DNA from: Clostridiales bacterium
Lineage (GTDB): Bacteria; Bacillota; Clostridia; Ch29
Direction: 5' to 3'
Assembly (NCBI GenBank): GCA_012728565.1
Contig: JAAYEV010000228.1
Coordinates: 1 to 51,161 of the forward strand
Length of the DNA: 51,161 bases
The translations under genes and the position numbers were made by a program. A model generated the notes under the pieces. That model was not told the origin of the DNA and did no database searches. It worked only from the letters and a program-made list of their open reading frames with translations. This document shows, piece after piece, positions 25,579 through 33,438 of the stretch (positions are counted from its first letter, which is position 1; the number at the start of each line of letters is the position of its first letter).

Positions 25579-26553
25579 ATGAAAATAGGGATACCTAGAA
25601 CCCTTACCTACTACGCCTACAAACCCCTTTGGGAAACCTTTTTTCAAGACCTGGGCTGCGAGATTGTGGTGTCCGAAAAAACGTCCAAGGGCATCCTGGA
25701 CAAAGGGGTGGAGTTTGCCGTTAACGATGCCTGTATACCCATTAAACTGTTCCACGGGCATGTGCACAACATAGGCAATCGGGCGGATTTCATATTCGTA
25801 CCCCGCTTAATTAACCTTACCGGGGAAAAGACTGTAACATACTGTCCCAAGTTCCTTGGCCTGACGGACATGGTCCGGGCCTCCATGCCCGACCTTCCAC
25901 CCCTTCTGGACTTCAGGATAGACCTAAGGGAGAAATGGAAAGCCCGGCGCAGGGAATATGAAAGGCTGGGCTGCCTGCTGGGTATGTCCCCCGGCCGGAT
26001 AGGACACGCCTTCCGCAGCGCCAAGAGGGCCCTGCGCTCTTACAGAAGGCGCCTGTCGCACGGGAATGACCCTGAAAGAGCCGTCGCCGAGCTTAGGGAA
26101 CATACCGGTATTCCGTCCCTTCCGTCCCGGCCGATAACACTGGCGGTGGTGGGCTACCCGTACCTTTTGTATGACGACTTTGTCAACGCAGGGCTTATGA
26201 CCAAGCTGTATAACATGGGTATTAGGATACTGACCCCGGAGATGGTCCCGGAAAGGCAGCTGCTAATAAAAGCCAAGGGCCTGCCAAAGGACCTTTTCTG
26301 GACCTTCAGTAACCAAGTGGTAAGAAGCGCCATATATTACATAGACGACAGCAGAGTGGACGGGATAATACACGTCACCGCCTTTGGATGTGGCCCCGAT
26401 TCCATGGTGGGAAAACTGATAGAACTGGAGGCCAAGCAAAGGGGCGTGCCCTATGTATTGATATCACTGGATGAGCACACCGGTGAGGCAGGGATTCTTA
26501 CAAGGCTGGAAGCCTTTGTGGACATGCTCAGGTACAGGAGGGGCGAATTATGA
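25579..26553 (+). CDS. DUF2229/HgdB-like protein (COG3580-type)
   Basis: A 324-aa cytoplasmic protein of the family usually annotated as acyl-CoA dehydratase activase-related (DUF2229), often found as a domain in giant ~1400-aa activase fusions. Possible Fe-S ligands are C52 (NDACIPIKLF), C89 (TYCPKF) and C271 (AFGCGPDS). The closing family motif DEHTGEAGILTR is at 298-309. Its stop overlaps the next start by 4 bp (ATGA). By analogy with 2-hydroxyacyl-CoA dehydratases and double-cubane proteins it could bind a low-potential Fe-S cluster reduced by the partner ATPase. The substrate is unknown. Confidence 0.8.
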   Translation: MKIGIPRTLTYYAYKPLWETFFQDLGCEIVVSEKTSKGILDKGVEFAVNDACIPIKLFHGHVHNIGNRADFIFVPRLINLTGEKTVTYCPKFLGLTDMVRASMPDLPPLLDFRIDLREKWKARRREYERLGCLLGMSPGRIGHAFRSAKRALRSYRRRLSHGNDPERAVAELREHTGIPSLPSRPITLAVVGYPYLLYDDFVNAGLMTKLYNMGIRILTPEMVPERQLLIKAKGLPKDLFWTFSNQVVRSAIYYIDDSRVDGIIHVTAFGCGPDSMVGKLIELEAKQRGVPYVLISLDEHTGEAGILTRLEAFVDMLRYRRGEL

Positions 26554-27632
26554 GAGTTACTTTTCCCCATATGGGCTCCTCGCCCATTGCGTTCAAAATG
26601 CTTATCGAAAAACTGGGCCATGAGCCGGTAATGCCGTTAAGGCCAAGCGAGAATACCCTTTCCCTCGGCTCCCATTACGCCCCGGAGTTCGCCTGCATAC
26701 CCTTCAAGATACTGCTGGGCACCTACCTGGAGGCCCTGGAGCGGGGCGCGGAAATGATAATAACCTCCGGCGGCATGGGCCCGTGCAGGGCAGGGTATTA
26801 TGGCGTGCTCCATGAAAAAATTCTCAGGGACCTAGGTTTTGACGTGGAATTTGTAGTGCTGGAGCCGCCGCAGAAAAAAACCATGGACTTTTTAAGAAAG
26901 TTAAGAAGGATAACCCGCGGCAAGTCACTGTCGGTTGTGTGGGATGCGCTGTCCACCTGCTGGCAAAAGCTGAGGGTACTGGATTATATTGACGAGTTGT
27001 CCTACGAGATAAGGCCCCGGGAGCTTGAAAAAAACGAGACCACAAGGGTCCTGGAAGAATGTTACCAGATAATTGACAGCGCATGGACAAGGGAGGAAAT
27101 ACGGGAAAGCCGGGTGGAATGTGAAAAACGGCTTAGGGCCATACGGACTGATAAAACCAAGAATCCCTTAAAGGTGGGTATAATAGGCGAAATATACGTG
27201 GTGCTGGAGCCCGCCGCCAACTTCGATATACAGCGCATGCTGGGGGATATGGGGGTGCTGGCCCGCCGTTCCATCTACCTGGCCGACTGGACCAAAAACA
27301 ACACCTTCTTCAAGGGAGAAGACCACATCAAAAAAGCGGCCAAACCCTACCTGGCGGAACTGGTGGGAGGGCATGGAACCCTAAGCGTAGGAAATACGGT
27401 ATTGTATTCAAGGGAGGGTTATGACGGCGTAATACAGCTTGCGCCCTTTGCCTGCATACCGGAAATTGTTTCAAAGAGCATCCTCGGCAAGGTGGCCAGG
27501 GACTTGGACATACCGGTACTGACACTGTTTATTGACGAACAAACCGGCAAGGCGGGTATAAAGACTAGGCTGGAGGCCTTTGTCGACCTTATGCACAGCA
27601 GGAGAAAGATAAGACGGGAGGCGCTTGTATGA
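26550..27632 (+). CDS. DUF2229/HgdB-like protein (COG3581-type), first copy
   Basis: A 360-aa protein paralogous to the gene at 28830. Conserved cysteines are C49 (FACIPFK), C79 in GGMGPCRAGYYG, and C302 (PFACIPEIVS). The end motif DEQTGKAGIKTR (329-340) is shared with both sister proteins. It overlaps the genes on both sides by 4 bp, so the three products are probably made in fixed ratio and form a complex. No CoA substrate can be inferred. Confidence 0.8.
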   Translation: MRVTFPHMGSSPIAFKMLIEKLGHEPVMPLRPSENTLSLGSHYAPEFACIPFKILLGTYLEALERGAEMIITSGGMGPCRAGYYGVLHEKILRDLGFDVEFVVLEPPQKKTMDFLRKLRRITRGKSLSVVWDALSTCWQKLRVLDYIDELSYEIRPRELEKNETTRVLEECYQIIDSAWTREEIRESRVECEKRLRAIRTDKTKNPLKVGIIGEIYVVLEPAANFDIQRMLGDMGVLARRSIYLADWTKNNTFFKGEDHIKKAAKPYLAELVGGHGTLSVGNTVLYSREGYDGVIQLAPFACIPEIVSKSILGKVARDLDIPVLTLFIDEQTGKAGIKTRLEAFVDLMHSRRKIRREALV

Positions 27633-28582
27633 ATGGTTACCTGGGGGTTGACGTGGGTTCGGTGAGCACAAAACTGGTGGTGGTGGACGACTGCTTGAAC
27701 ATACTTGCAAGCATCTATACCAGTACCGCCGGCAAACCGATTGAGACGGTGCAGGAATGTTTGAAAAGGATAAAAGGGGACCTGACCGACGAGGTGGAAA
27801 TCTGCGGGGTGGGAGTAACGGGAAGCGGCCGGGAAGTGGCATCGGTGGTGGTTGGAGCGGACGTGGTCAAGAACGAAATAACCGCCCATGCAATAGCCGC
27901 TTCCAACATAATACCCGAAGTAAACACCATAATCGAAATAGGGGGACAGGATTCCAAGATAATAATACTGCGGGACGGAATAGTGGTGGACTTTGCCATG
28001 AACACCGTTTGTGCCGCCGGCACCGGTTCTTTTTTGGACCACCAGGCCGCAAGGCTGGGTATACCCATAGAGGACTTCGGAGCGCTGGCCCTTAAATGCG
28101 AAGGCCCGGTTAGAATAGCGGGCCGATGTTCGGTGTTTGCAGAGTCGGATATGATACACAAACAGCAGCTGGGCCACCCTATCGAGAGCATAATAGCCGG
28201 CCTGTGCGAAGCGCTGGTAAGGAATTACCTCAACAACGTGGGCAAGGGCAAGGATATTAAGCCGCCGGTTGTATTCCAGGGCGGTGTGGCGGCAAACATA
28301 GGGATAAGGGCCGCCTTTGAACAGGCCCTGGGCTTTGAAGTGACCGTACCGGAGAACTTCATGGTGATGGGGGCTATTGGGTCCGCCCTGCTTGCCAGGG
28401 ACCATGCCCGCAAGCACGATAAAACCCGTTTCAAGGGCTTTGATGCCAGCAAATTTAATTACCGGGCAAGGAGCTTTGAATGCAAAAGCTGTTCAAACCT
28501 GTGCGAAGTGATTCAAATATTCCAGGACGGGGAACTTGTGGCCCGCTGGGGCGGAAGATGCGGACGGTGGGACACGCTGTAA
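27629..28582 (+). CDS. BadF/HgdC-type ATPase activase with Fe-S cysteines
   Basis: A 317-aa ASKHA-fold ATPase (COG1924). The phosphate-binding segments are GVDVGSVSTKL (6-16) and EIGGQDSKI (103-111). The two cysteines that bridge the [4Fe-4S] cluster in HgdC-type dimers are C128 (NTVCAAGTGSFLD) and C167 (GRCSVFAESD). The C-terminus adds four cysteines (C285, C288, C292, C311), a CxxCx3C plus C pattern absent from minimal HgdC and suggesting a second cluster. Such activators drive ATP-dependent one-electron transfer to a very low-potential cluster in a partner. The likely partners are the three flanking DUF2229 proteins. Confidence 0.9.
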   Translation: MNGYLGVDVGSVSTKLVVVDDCLNILASIYTSTAGKPIETVQECLKRIKGDLTDEVEICGVGVTGSGREVASVVVGADVVKNEITAHAIAASNIIPEVNTIIEIGGQDSKIIILRDGIVVDFAMNTVCAAGTGSFLDHQAARLGIPIEDFGALALKCEGPVRIAGRCSVFAESDMIHKQQLGHPIESIIAGLCEALVRNYLNNVGKGKDIKPPVVFQGGVAANIGIRAAFEQALGFEVTVPENFMVMGAIGSALLARDHARKHDKTRFKGFDASKFNYRARSFECKSCSNLCEVIQIFQDGELVARWGGRCGRWDTL

Positions 28583-28699
28583 TCATGGGGACGGTTCTTT
28601 TGATTACAGGCCGCGGGTAGCGGGTACCAAGGACCGGCGGCCGGCGATCAAAAACGCCGGCAAGGTATATTTTCCCCGGAGCCGGATACAATCCTAGAG

Positions 28700-28815
28700 G
28701 AATGGTGACATACCATATTGGTAGTAAGAGGTGAGAAGTTGGAGGTGAGATTAAAACAATACGCCCGAGCATTACAAAAATCGCACTTCCCTCATCACAC
28801 TTCTCTCTTCTCAAA
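28700..28815. repeat. Possible dispersed intergenic repeat
   Basis: GAGGTGAGAAG and GGAGGTGAGATT lie before the mid-spacer, and a complementary CACTTCCCTCATC / CACTTCTCTCTTCTC block follows, giving an imperfect inverted arrangement. This style resembles short mobile-type repeats of Clostridia. Only one copy is in this window, so repetition is unproven. Confidence 0.35.
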
Positions 28816-28829
28816 TAAAGGAGCCTTAT

Positions 28830-29909
28830 ATGAAAATCACTTTTCCGCACATGGGCGGCGTGTACATACCCCTTAAAACTCTATTTGAAGAGCTGCAGGT
28901 GGAGGTGGTAATCCCCCCCTTCAACAACGATGAGATGAAGGGCTTGGGCTGCAAGCATTCTCCCGAATACTCCTGCCTGCCCTTTAAGCTTATACTGGGA
29001 AATGTACTGCATTCGCTTGAGCGGGGCGCCGACACCGTAATAATGCTTGGGGGCTCCGGCCCGTGCCGTTTCGGGTATTTCGGGCACCTCTTAAACATGA
29101 TAGCCAGGGACCTGGGTTATCGCTTCACGTTCATCTGCCTTGAACCGTCCACCCTGCACGGGGATATACGGGACTTCATAAAAAAGGTCGGCTGCGGCTA
29201 TCGTACCTTTCTTCGCGCCCTTATGTTGGGATGGAAAAAGCTTGAAGCGGTGGACGGGCTGCAAAAAAAGTATTGGACCTGCCTCCCCTATTCGCGGGAC
29301 AAGGAAAAGTCCCAAACCGTTCTTCGAAATGCCGTGGACCAAATAGCCGCCTGCCGCAGCGTCCCGGAAATAAAAAGCGCTGCCGCCGCAGGCTCAAATG
29401 CCCTGGACAGCTTAAGGCAAGCCACCGACAGCCTTCCCAGGGTTGCTGTAGTAGGAGACATATACACGTTGAACGAGCCCTATTCCAACCAAAACATAGA
29501 ATGGCTGCTTGCCGAACAGGGCATTGAACCCTGCCGCTCCATCTATACAAGCGGCTGGGTCAAAAATTCCCTGCTGCCCTGGAACAAGAAAGCCTATTAC
29601 TGCCGGGCAAAGGCCTTTGCCAAGGGCTACCTGGAGGACTGCATAGGGGGGTTTGCACTGGACACGGTATACCATGCCGTATCCTCTGCCGAAACGGGGT
29701 TTGACGGGATAGTCCATGTATTCCCCGTCACTTGTATGCCGGAAATTGTCAGCCGACAGGTACTTGAAAAAATATCACTGGAAAAAAAAATACCCATCAT
29801 GTCGTTAGCACTTGATGAGCATATGGAAAGAACAGGTGTAGAAACCCGCGTTGAAGCTTTTGCTGAACTTCTGCACGGCAAAAAGCACAATGTCAATCAA
29901 AACCTATGA
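28830..29909 (+). CDS. DUF2229/HgdB-like protein (COG3581-type), second copy
   Basis: A 359-aa paralogue of the 26550 gene, with the three key cysteines at identical positions: C49 (YSCLPFK), C79 (GGSGPCRFGYFG) and C302 (VTCMPEIVS). Its end motif DEHMERTGVETR is diverged from DE(H/Q)TGxAG. A ribosome binding site AAAGGAG precedes the ATG at 28830. A 247-bp spacer separates it from the activase gene. It ends directly against the spoVG stop with no base between. It may be an alternative subunit or a duplicate moving towards a new role. Confidence 0.8.
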   Translation: MKITFPHMGGVYIPLKTLFEELQVEVVIPPFNNDEMKGLGCKHSPEYSCLPFKLILGNVLHSLERGADTVIMLGGSGPCRFGYFGHLLNMIARDLGYRFTFICLEPSTLHGDIRDFIKKVGCGYRTFLRALMLGWKKLEAVDGLQKKYWTCLPYSRDKEKSQTVLRNAVDQIAACRSVPEIKSAAAAGSNALDSLRQATDSLPRVAVVGDIYTLNEPYSNQNIEWLLAEQGIEPCRSIYTSGWVKNSLLPWNKKAYYCRAKAFAKGYLEDCIGGFALDTVYHAVSSAETGFDGIVHVFPVTCMPEIVSRQVLEKISLEKKIPIMSLALDEHMERTGVETRVEAFAELLHGKKHNVNQNL

Positions 29910-30182
29910 TTATTCCATGCTTTCTTCTGCAACGGCCTTTTCATACTCTTCTAATATGGCTTTTTGAATCATTTCTCTTGTTTCTGAGTTTATGGGATGG
30001 GCAATGTCCTTGAACTCTCCATCCGGAGTTCTACGACTGGGCATGGCGATGAATGTTCCGTTTTGTCCGTCTATAACTTTTATATCATGTACTACAAATT
30101 GATTGTCGAAGGTCACAGAGACAACAGCCTTCATCTTCCCCTCAGAGTTTACCTTTCTAACCCTTACGTCGGTAATCTGCAT
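29910..30182 (-). CDS. spoVG: Septation/sporulation regulator SpoVG
   Basis: A 90-aa RNA/DNA-binding regulator. The start is ATG 30182 ([11 protein letters not shown]), behind GGAAGGTGGTG; an in-frame TTG lies 7 codons upstream. The conserved segments [39 protein letters not shown] and INSETREMI are all present. A sigma-H promoter lies upstream as in B. subtilis. It sits between purR and glmU in most Firmicutes; here the activase operon separates it from glmU. Confidence 0.97.
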   Translation of the reverse strand: MQITDVRVRKVNSEGKMKAVVSVTFDNQFVVHDIKVIDGQNGTFIAMPSRRTPDGEFKDIAHPINSETREMIQKAILEEYEKAVAEESME

Positions 30183-30223
30183 AATTTCACCACCTTCCGT
30201 CAAACATAAAGCCGGCTTTTTTA

Positions 30224-30252
30224 ATATTCTATACTGACTAAAAATTTCCTGC
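30224..30252 (-). promoter_or_regulatory. sigma-H promoter of spoVG
   Basis: On the minus strand GCAGGAAAT (30244-30252), a 12-bp spacer, then TAGAATAT (30224-30231). This matches RNAGGAWWW - 12 - RNGAATWW at all but one position. It is the sigma factor known for B. subtilis spoVG. Confidence 0.85.
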
Positions 30253-30291
30253 CGGAATTATTAAATTTTCCAAAAAATATTAAACCGGCAG
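30249..30291 (-). terminator. Long AT-rich hairpin over the purR stop
   Basis: CTGCCGG and CCGGCAG enclose an AT-rich partly self-complementary core, followed by GAAATTTTT on the minus strand. It starts within the last purR codons and overlaps the spoVG -35 box, so purR termination and spoVG initiation share DNA. Confidence 0.55.
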
Positions 30292-31101
30292 CCGATCGTT
30301 GGGTCTTAAGCTTACCTTTCCTGCTTTCTCGTCCACCCCTTCAAGATACATAAGGGGTATATAATTGGACACCAGCTTTTCCTCCGGCTTTGAGGTGGTA
30401 ATCATAACTCCTATTCCAACAACCCTGGCATCAAACTCCTTCATCAGGTCAACCATACCCCGGGCGGTACCCCCGGCTTTCATGAAATCGTCTATTATAA
30501 GCACCCCGGCGCCCCTTTCCATTGCCCTTTTTGAAAGGGACATGGTCTGTATCCTTCCGGTGGACCCGGACAGGAAATTGATATTGACCGCCGACCCTTC
30601 GGTAACCCGGTTGTCCCTCCTTGCGATAACAAGGGGCACACCAATGGCCCGCGCCGTCATCAGCGCTATGGGTATACCCTTGGTTTCAACCGTCACAACG
30701 TACTGGATGGGCTCCCCGTCAAAACACCCGGCCAGCACATTCCCCGCCGCCCATGCCACCTGTGGATCGGATATCACATCCGCCATGTAAAGGAACCCCC
30801 CGGTGATTATCCTGCCGGGGTCGGACAGGGTTCGGGCAATGCGGCTCAAAAACTCCATGCTCTCGGCCGCTGTTACGCTGTTTTTGTATTTTACTCCCCC
30901 GGACGCTCCCGGCACCGTCTCTATCCTGCCCAGTCCCAGCTCCTCGAGAACGTTTTTGGCTATGACAATATCTTCGCTTATGGTGGACTTTGCAGCGTTC
31001 AATTTCTCTACAAAGTAGTTTAGGGAAAACAGTTTATTGGGATTATCGGAAAGTATCTTTACCATGGCCGCAATCCGTTCATTTCTCTTAAACCTTTCCA
31101 T
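30280..31101 (-). CDS. purR: Pur operon repressor PurR
   Basis: A 273-aa transcription regulator. It has an N-terminal winged-helix domain (about 1-75; FSLNYFVEKLNAAKSTISED) fused to a phosphoribosyltransferase-fold domain that senses PRPP (VLIIDDFMKAGGTARGM near 200-217). It represses purine genes when PRPP is low. Position next to spoVG is conserved. The start ATG 31101 follows GTGGAGGAATAG. Confidence 0.96.
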   Translation of the reverse strand: MERFKRNERIAAMVKILSDNPNKLFSLNYFVEKLNAAKSTISEDIVIAKNVLEELGLGRIETVPGASGGVKYKNSVTAAESMEFLSRIARTLSDPGRIITGGFLYMADVISDPQVAWAAGNVLAGCFDGEPIQYVVTVETKGIPIALMTARAIGVPLVIARRDNRVTEGSAVNINFLSGSTGRIQTMSLSKRAMERGAGVLIIDDFMKAGGTARGMVDLMKEFDARVVGIGVMITTSKPEEKLVSNYIPLMYLEGVDEKAGKVSLRPNDRLPV

Positions 31102-31141
31102 AATCTATTCCTCCACACGAATATTCTGAGGTCCTGGTATA

Positions 31142-31170
31142 ATTTTATTCGTTTTTTTATGCATATTCAA
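31142..31170 (-). promoter_or_regulatory. purR promoter
   Basis: TTGAAT (31165-31170), a 17-bp spacer, TAAAAT (31142-31147) on the minus strand, about 40 bp before the start codon. Confidence 0.65.
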
Positions 31171-31450
31171 CCTAATAATGGTATTTCATATAAATATATT
31201 GTGATATAATCTATAAAAATGAAAAAATCAGCCGTATAAGGCAATAATACTAATAATAATATGATATTGAGAATAAACGCCGTTTATACAGTAAAATATG
31301 CGGTCAAATAAAGCCGGTCAAAAGGCATCGGGTATACGGCTGCTTGTACCGGAGGGGGAAGCGCGAGGGAACCGGCATGCCGTACATGAACCGGGCACCG
31401 GATTTTGGCGCATGGAAGATGATACTTGATTGGTAAAGGAGAGGCTCATT
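31171..31450. other. Divergent spacer purR/murC
   Basis: It holds the upstream flank of purR and the leader of murC. A plus-strand TATAAT at 31205-31210 lacks a good -35 at 17 bp, so the murC promoter is only tentative. I see no RNA element or small gene. Confidence 0.4.
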
Positions 31451-32839
31451 ATGATACCGGATTTCAGCGCAGGCAAAAAACTGTACATACACTTTATAGG
31501 GATCGGCGGAATAAGCATGAGCGGCATCGCCCACATACTTCTTGAGAGGGGACACAGGGTTTCCGGCTCGGACAGAAGCACTTCGCCCATCACCGAGAAA
31601 TTGAAGGCCAAGGGGGCCGAAGTTTACGTAGGACACAGCCGGGAATACATTAAGGACCCCGACCTGGTGGTATACACATCAGCGGTGGACCAGAGCAACC
31701 CGGAGCTTGAAGCCGCCCGGGAAAAGGGGATAGAAACCATAGACAGGGCAAGCATGCTGGGCTTTCTTATGAAGGAATACCGGTACCCGGTGGCGATCGC
31801 CGGGGCCCACGGTAAAACAACTACCACCTCCATGGTCTCCCTCATATTCGAAAACGCAGGCCTTGACCCCACGCTGCTCATAGGCGGGGAGCTGGACCAA
31901 ATAGGGGGCAATGTGAAGGTGGGCAAGGGCCCCTACCTGGTTACCGAGGCATGCGAGTACAGGGAAAACTTCCTGAAATTCCGCCCCTATGCGGCAGTGG
32001 TTCTCAATATCGACCGGGACCACCTGGACTTTTTCAAGGACTTCGAACACATAAAGTCTGCCTTTGAAAGGTTTGTAAAGCTTATTCCCGACCACGGCTG
32101 GGTTGTTGCCTATAACGGCGACCCGGCCCTTATGGATATTGTCTCGCGCCTTTCCTGCAGAGTAATTACCTACGGCACCGAGGAAGGGGCGCAAGTCACC
32201 GCAAAGAACATATCCTTCGACGCCGACGGGTGCGCAGGCTTTGACCTGTATATTGAAGGAAGATATATGGACAGAATCCGGCTCGCCATCCCGGGACGGC
32301 ACAACGTGCTCAACGCCCTGGCAGCCATTTCAACGGGACGGATTTTTGAAATAAACATGGATACAATAAAGAAAACGCTGGCGGGCTTTACCGGTACGCA
32401 CCGGCGCTTCGAGATAAAGGGACGCAAAAAGGGTTTTACGGTAGTGGACGACTATGCCCATCACCCCGCCGAGATTAAGGCTACCCTGGAGGCGGCGGCT
32501 AATTTCCCCCACAAAAGGACCTGGTGCGTGTTTCAGCCTCATACCTATACCCGGACCAAACTGCTGCTGGACGAGTTCGCCCAATGCTTTGACGGGGCGG
32601 ACAGAGTGATAATAACCGACATATACGCCGCCCGTGAGCGGGATACCGGCGAGATTCACTCGTCCCACCTGGTTAAGGCAATATCCGAAAGGGGTGGCAG
32701 TGCGGTTTATATTCCCGGGTTCCGGGAGGTGGTCCGCTACCTTTCGGAAAACCTGCAGCAAGGGGACTTGGTGCTGACCGTGGGGGCCGGGGATGTGTAC
32801 AAGGTTGGCGAAATGCTGCTTGAGGCGGATAATTCTTAA
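31451..32839 (+). CDS. murC: UDP-N-acetylmuramate-L-alanine ligase
   Basis: Adds L-alanine to UDP-MurNAc in peptidoglycan synthesis. It has 462 aa from ATG 31451, with AAAGGAG 8 bp upstream. The N-terminal Rossmann motif is FIGIGGISMSGIAH (15-28). The ATP-binding loop GAHGKTTTT is near 118-126, and the substrate motif HRRFEIKG and DDYAHHPAEIKA lie in the last third. Located next to purR, as in several Clostridia. Confidence 0.97.
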   Translation: MIPDFSAGKKLYIHFIGIGGISMSGIAHILLERGHRVSGSDRSTSPITEKLKAKGAEVYVGHSREYIKDPDLVVYTSAVDQSNPELEAAREKGIETIDRASMLGFLMKEYRYPVAIAGAHGKTTTTSMVSLIFENAGLDPTLLIGGELDQIGGNVKVGKGPYLVTEACEYRENFLKFRPYAAVVLNIDRDHLDFFKDFEHIKSAFERFVKLIPDHGWVVAYNGDPALMDIVSRLSCRVITYGTEEGAQVTAKNISFDADGCAGFDLYIEGRYMDRIRLAIPGRHNVLNALAAISTGRIFEINMDTIKKTLAGFTGTHRRFEIKGRKKGFTVVDDYAHHPAEIKATLEAAANFPHKRTWCVFQPHTYTRTKLLLDEFAQCFDGADRVIITDIYAARERDTGEIHSSHLVKAISERGGSAVYIPGFREVVRYLSENLQQGDLVLTVGAGDVYKVGEMLLEADNS

Positions 32840-32917
32840 GGCTTTGGCAAACCCTAACCCATAGGCTACATCCCCTGCGGGATTTGTGCCAATACTTTCA
32901 AAAGGAGTGTATAAACC

Positions 32918-33064
32918 GTGGCAAAGGGTAAGAACAAGAACAAGGGCCCGGTGGCATTTACTTCGGATGAAGGGGATAATATAAACATTAAGCTCCCGAA
33001 CACCGATTCCATTTCCACCAAGCGGCCGTCGGATAAAAAGGGCCGTGGTAAAAAATCCCGCTAA
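32918..33064 (+). CDS. Small basic hypothetical protein (48 aa)
   Basis: GTG 32918 lies behind an AAAGGAG site 10 bp upstream. The product is very hydrophilic: a Lys/Asn-rich start (AKGKNKNKG), an acidic middle (TSDEGDNINIKL) and a basic end (DKKGRGKKSR). It has no cysteine and no membrane segment. The layout resembles small spore or nucleic-acid-binding proteins, but I recognise no family. Lying between murC and the proline T-box, with a good ribosome binding site, it is probably real. Confidence 0.6.
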   Translation: MAKGKNKNKGPVAFTSDEGDNINIKLPNTDSISTKRPSDKKGRGKKSR

Positions 33065-33072
33065 AAAGCCCG

Positions 33073-33101
33073 TTGACTTATCGTTTAATGTGTGATAGTA
33101 T
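33073..33101 (+). promoter_or_regulatory. Promoter of the proC T-box leader
   Basis: TTGACT (33073-33078), a 17-bp spacer, TAGTAT (33096-33101), placing the start at the T-box 5' end. Confidence 0.85.
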
Positions 33102-33107
33102 TAGTTT

Positions 33108-33378
33108 CAATTTATGACGGCTTAACGCAATGAAGGGGAACAGTAGAAGGATAATGCCCTGCAGAGAGGCGGGCCCAAGGCTGAAAGGTCCGCCGGGAAT
33201 AGGCCTTCGAAACCCGCCCCTGAGCCGGCGGTGAGGAACCGTCCCGGGCTGCCGCCCGTTACCAAGGCTTATCAATGATGGTTGATAATGAGCCGGGCCG
33301 GGTAATTACGGCCAAACGAGGTGGTACCGCGGAAGTAACCCTTTCGTCCTCCGATGGAGGATGAAAGGGTTTTTTTAT
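33108..33378 (+). ncRNA. T-box leader, proline specific
   Basis: A tRNA-sensing leader. AATGAAGGGG and AGTA open stem I; GAAGG pairs with CCTTC, and after it GAA-A-CCC (33209-33215) sets CCC (Pro) as specifier codon. The antiterminator motif GGTGGTACCGCGG is at 33320-33332. The terminator hairpin CCTTTCGTCCTCC / GGAGGATGAAAGG plus T7 ends at 33378. Uncharged tRNA-Pro should switch proC on. Confidence 0.95.
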
Positions 33379-33438
33379 AAGACCCGCAAGGCTATTACAA
33401 CCGAAATCCATAACTTTTTTAAACGGGGGGAAAGACAA

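Noticed and set aside
27419-28417. 332-aa open frame on the minus strand opposite the activase gene
   Set aside because: It lies antisense to well-conserved activase and COG3581-type genes and has low-complexity, non-protein-like composition; a codon-bias shadow.
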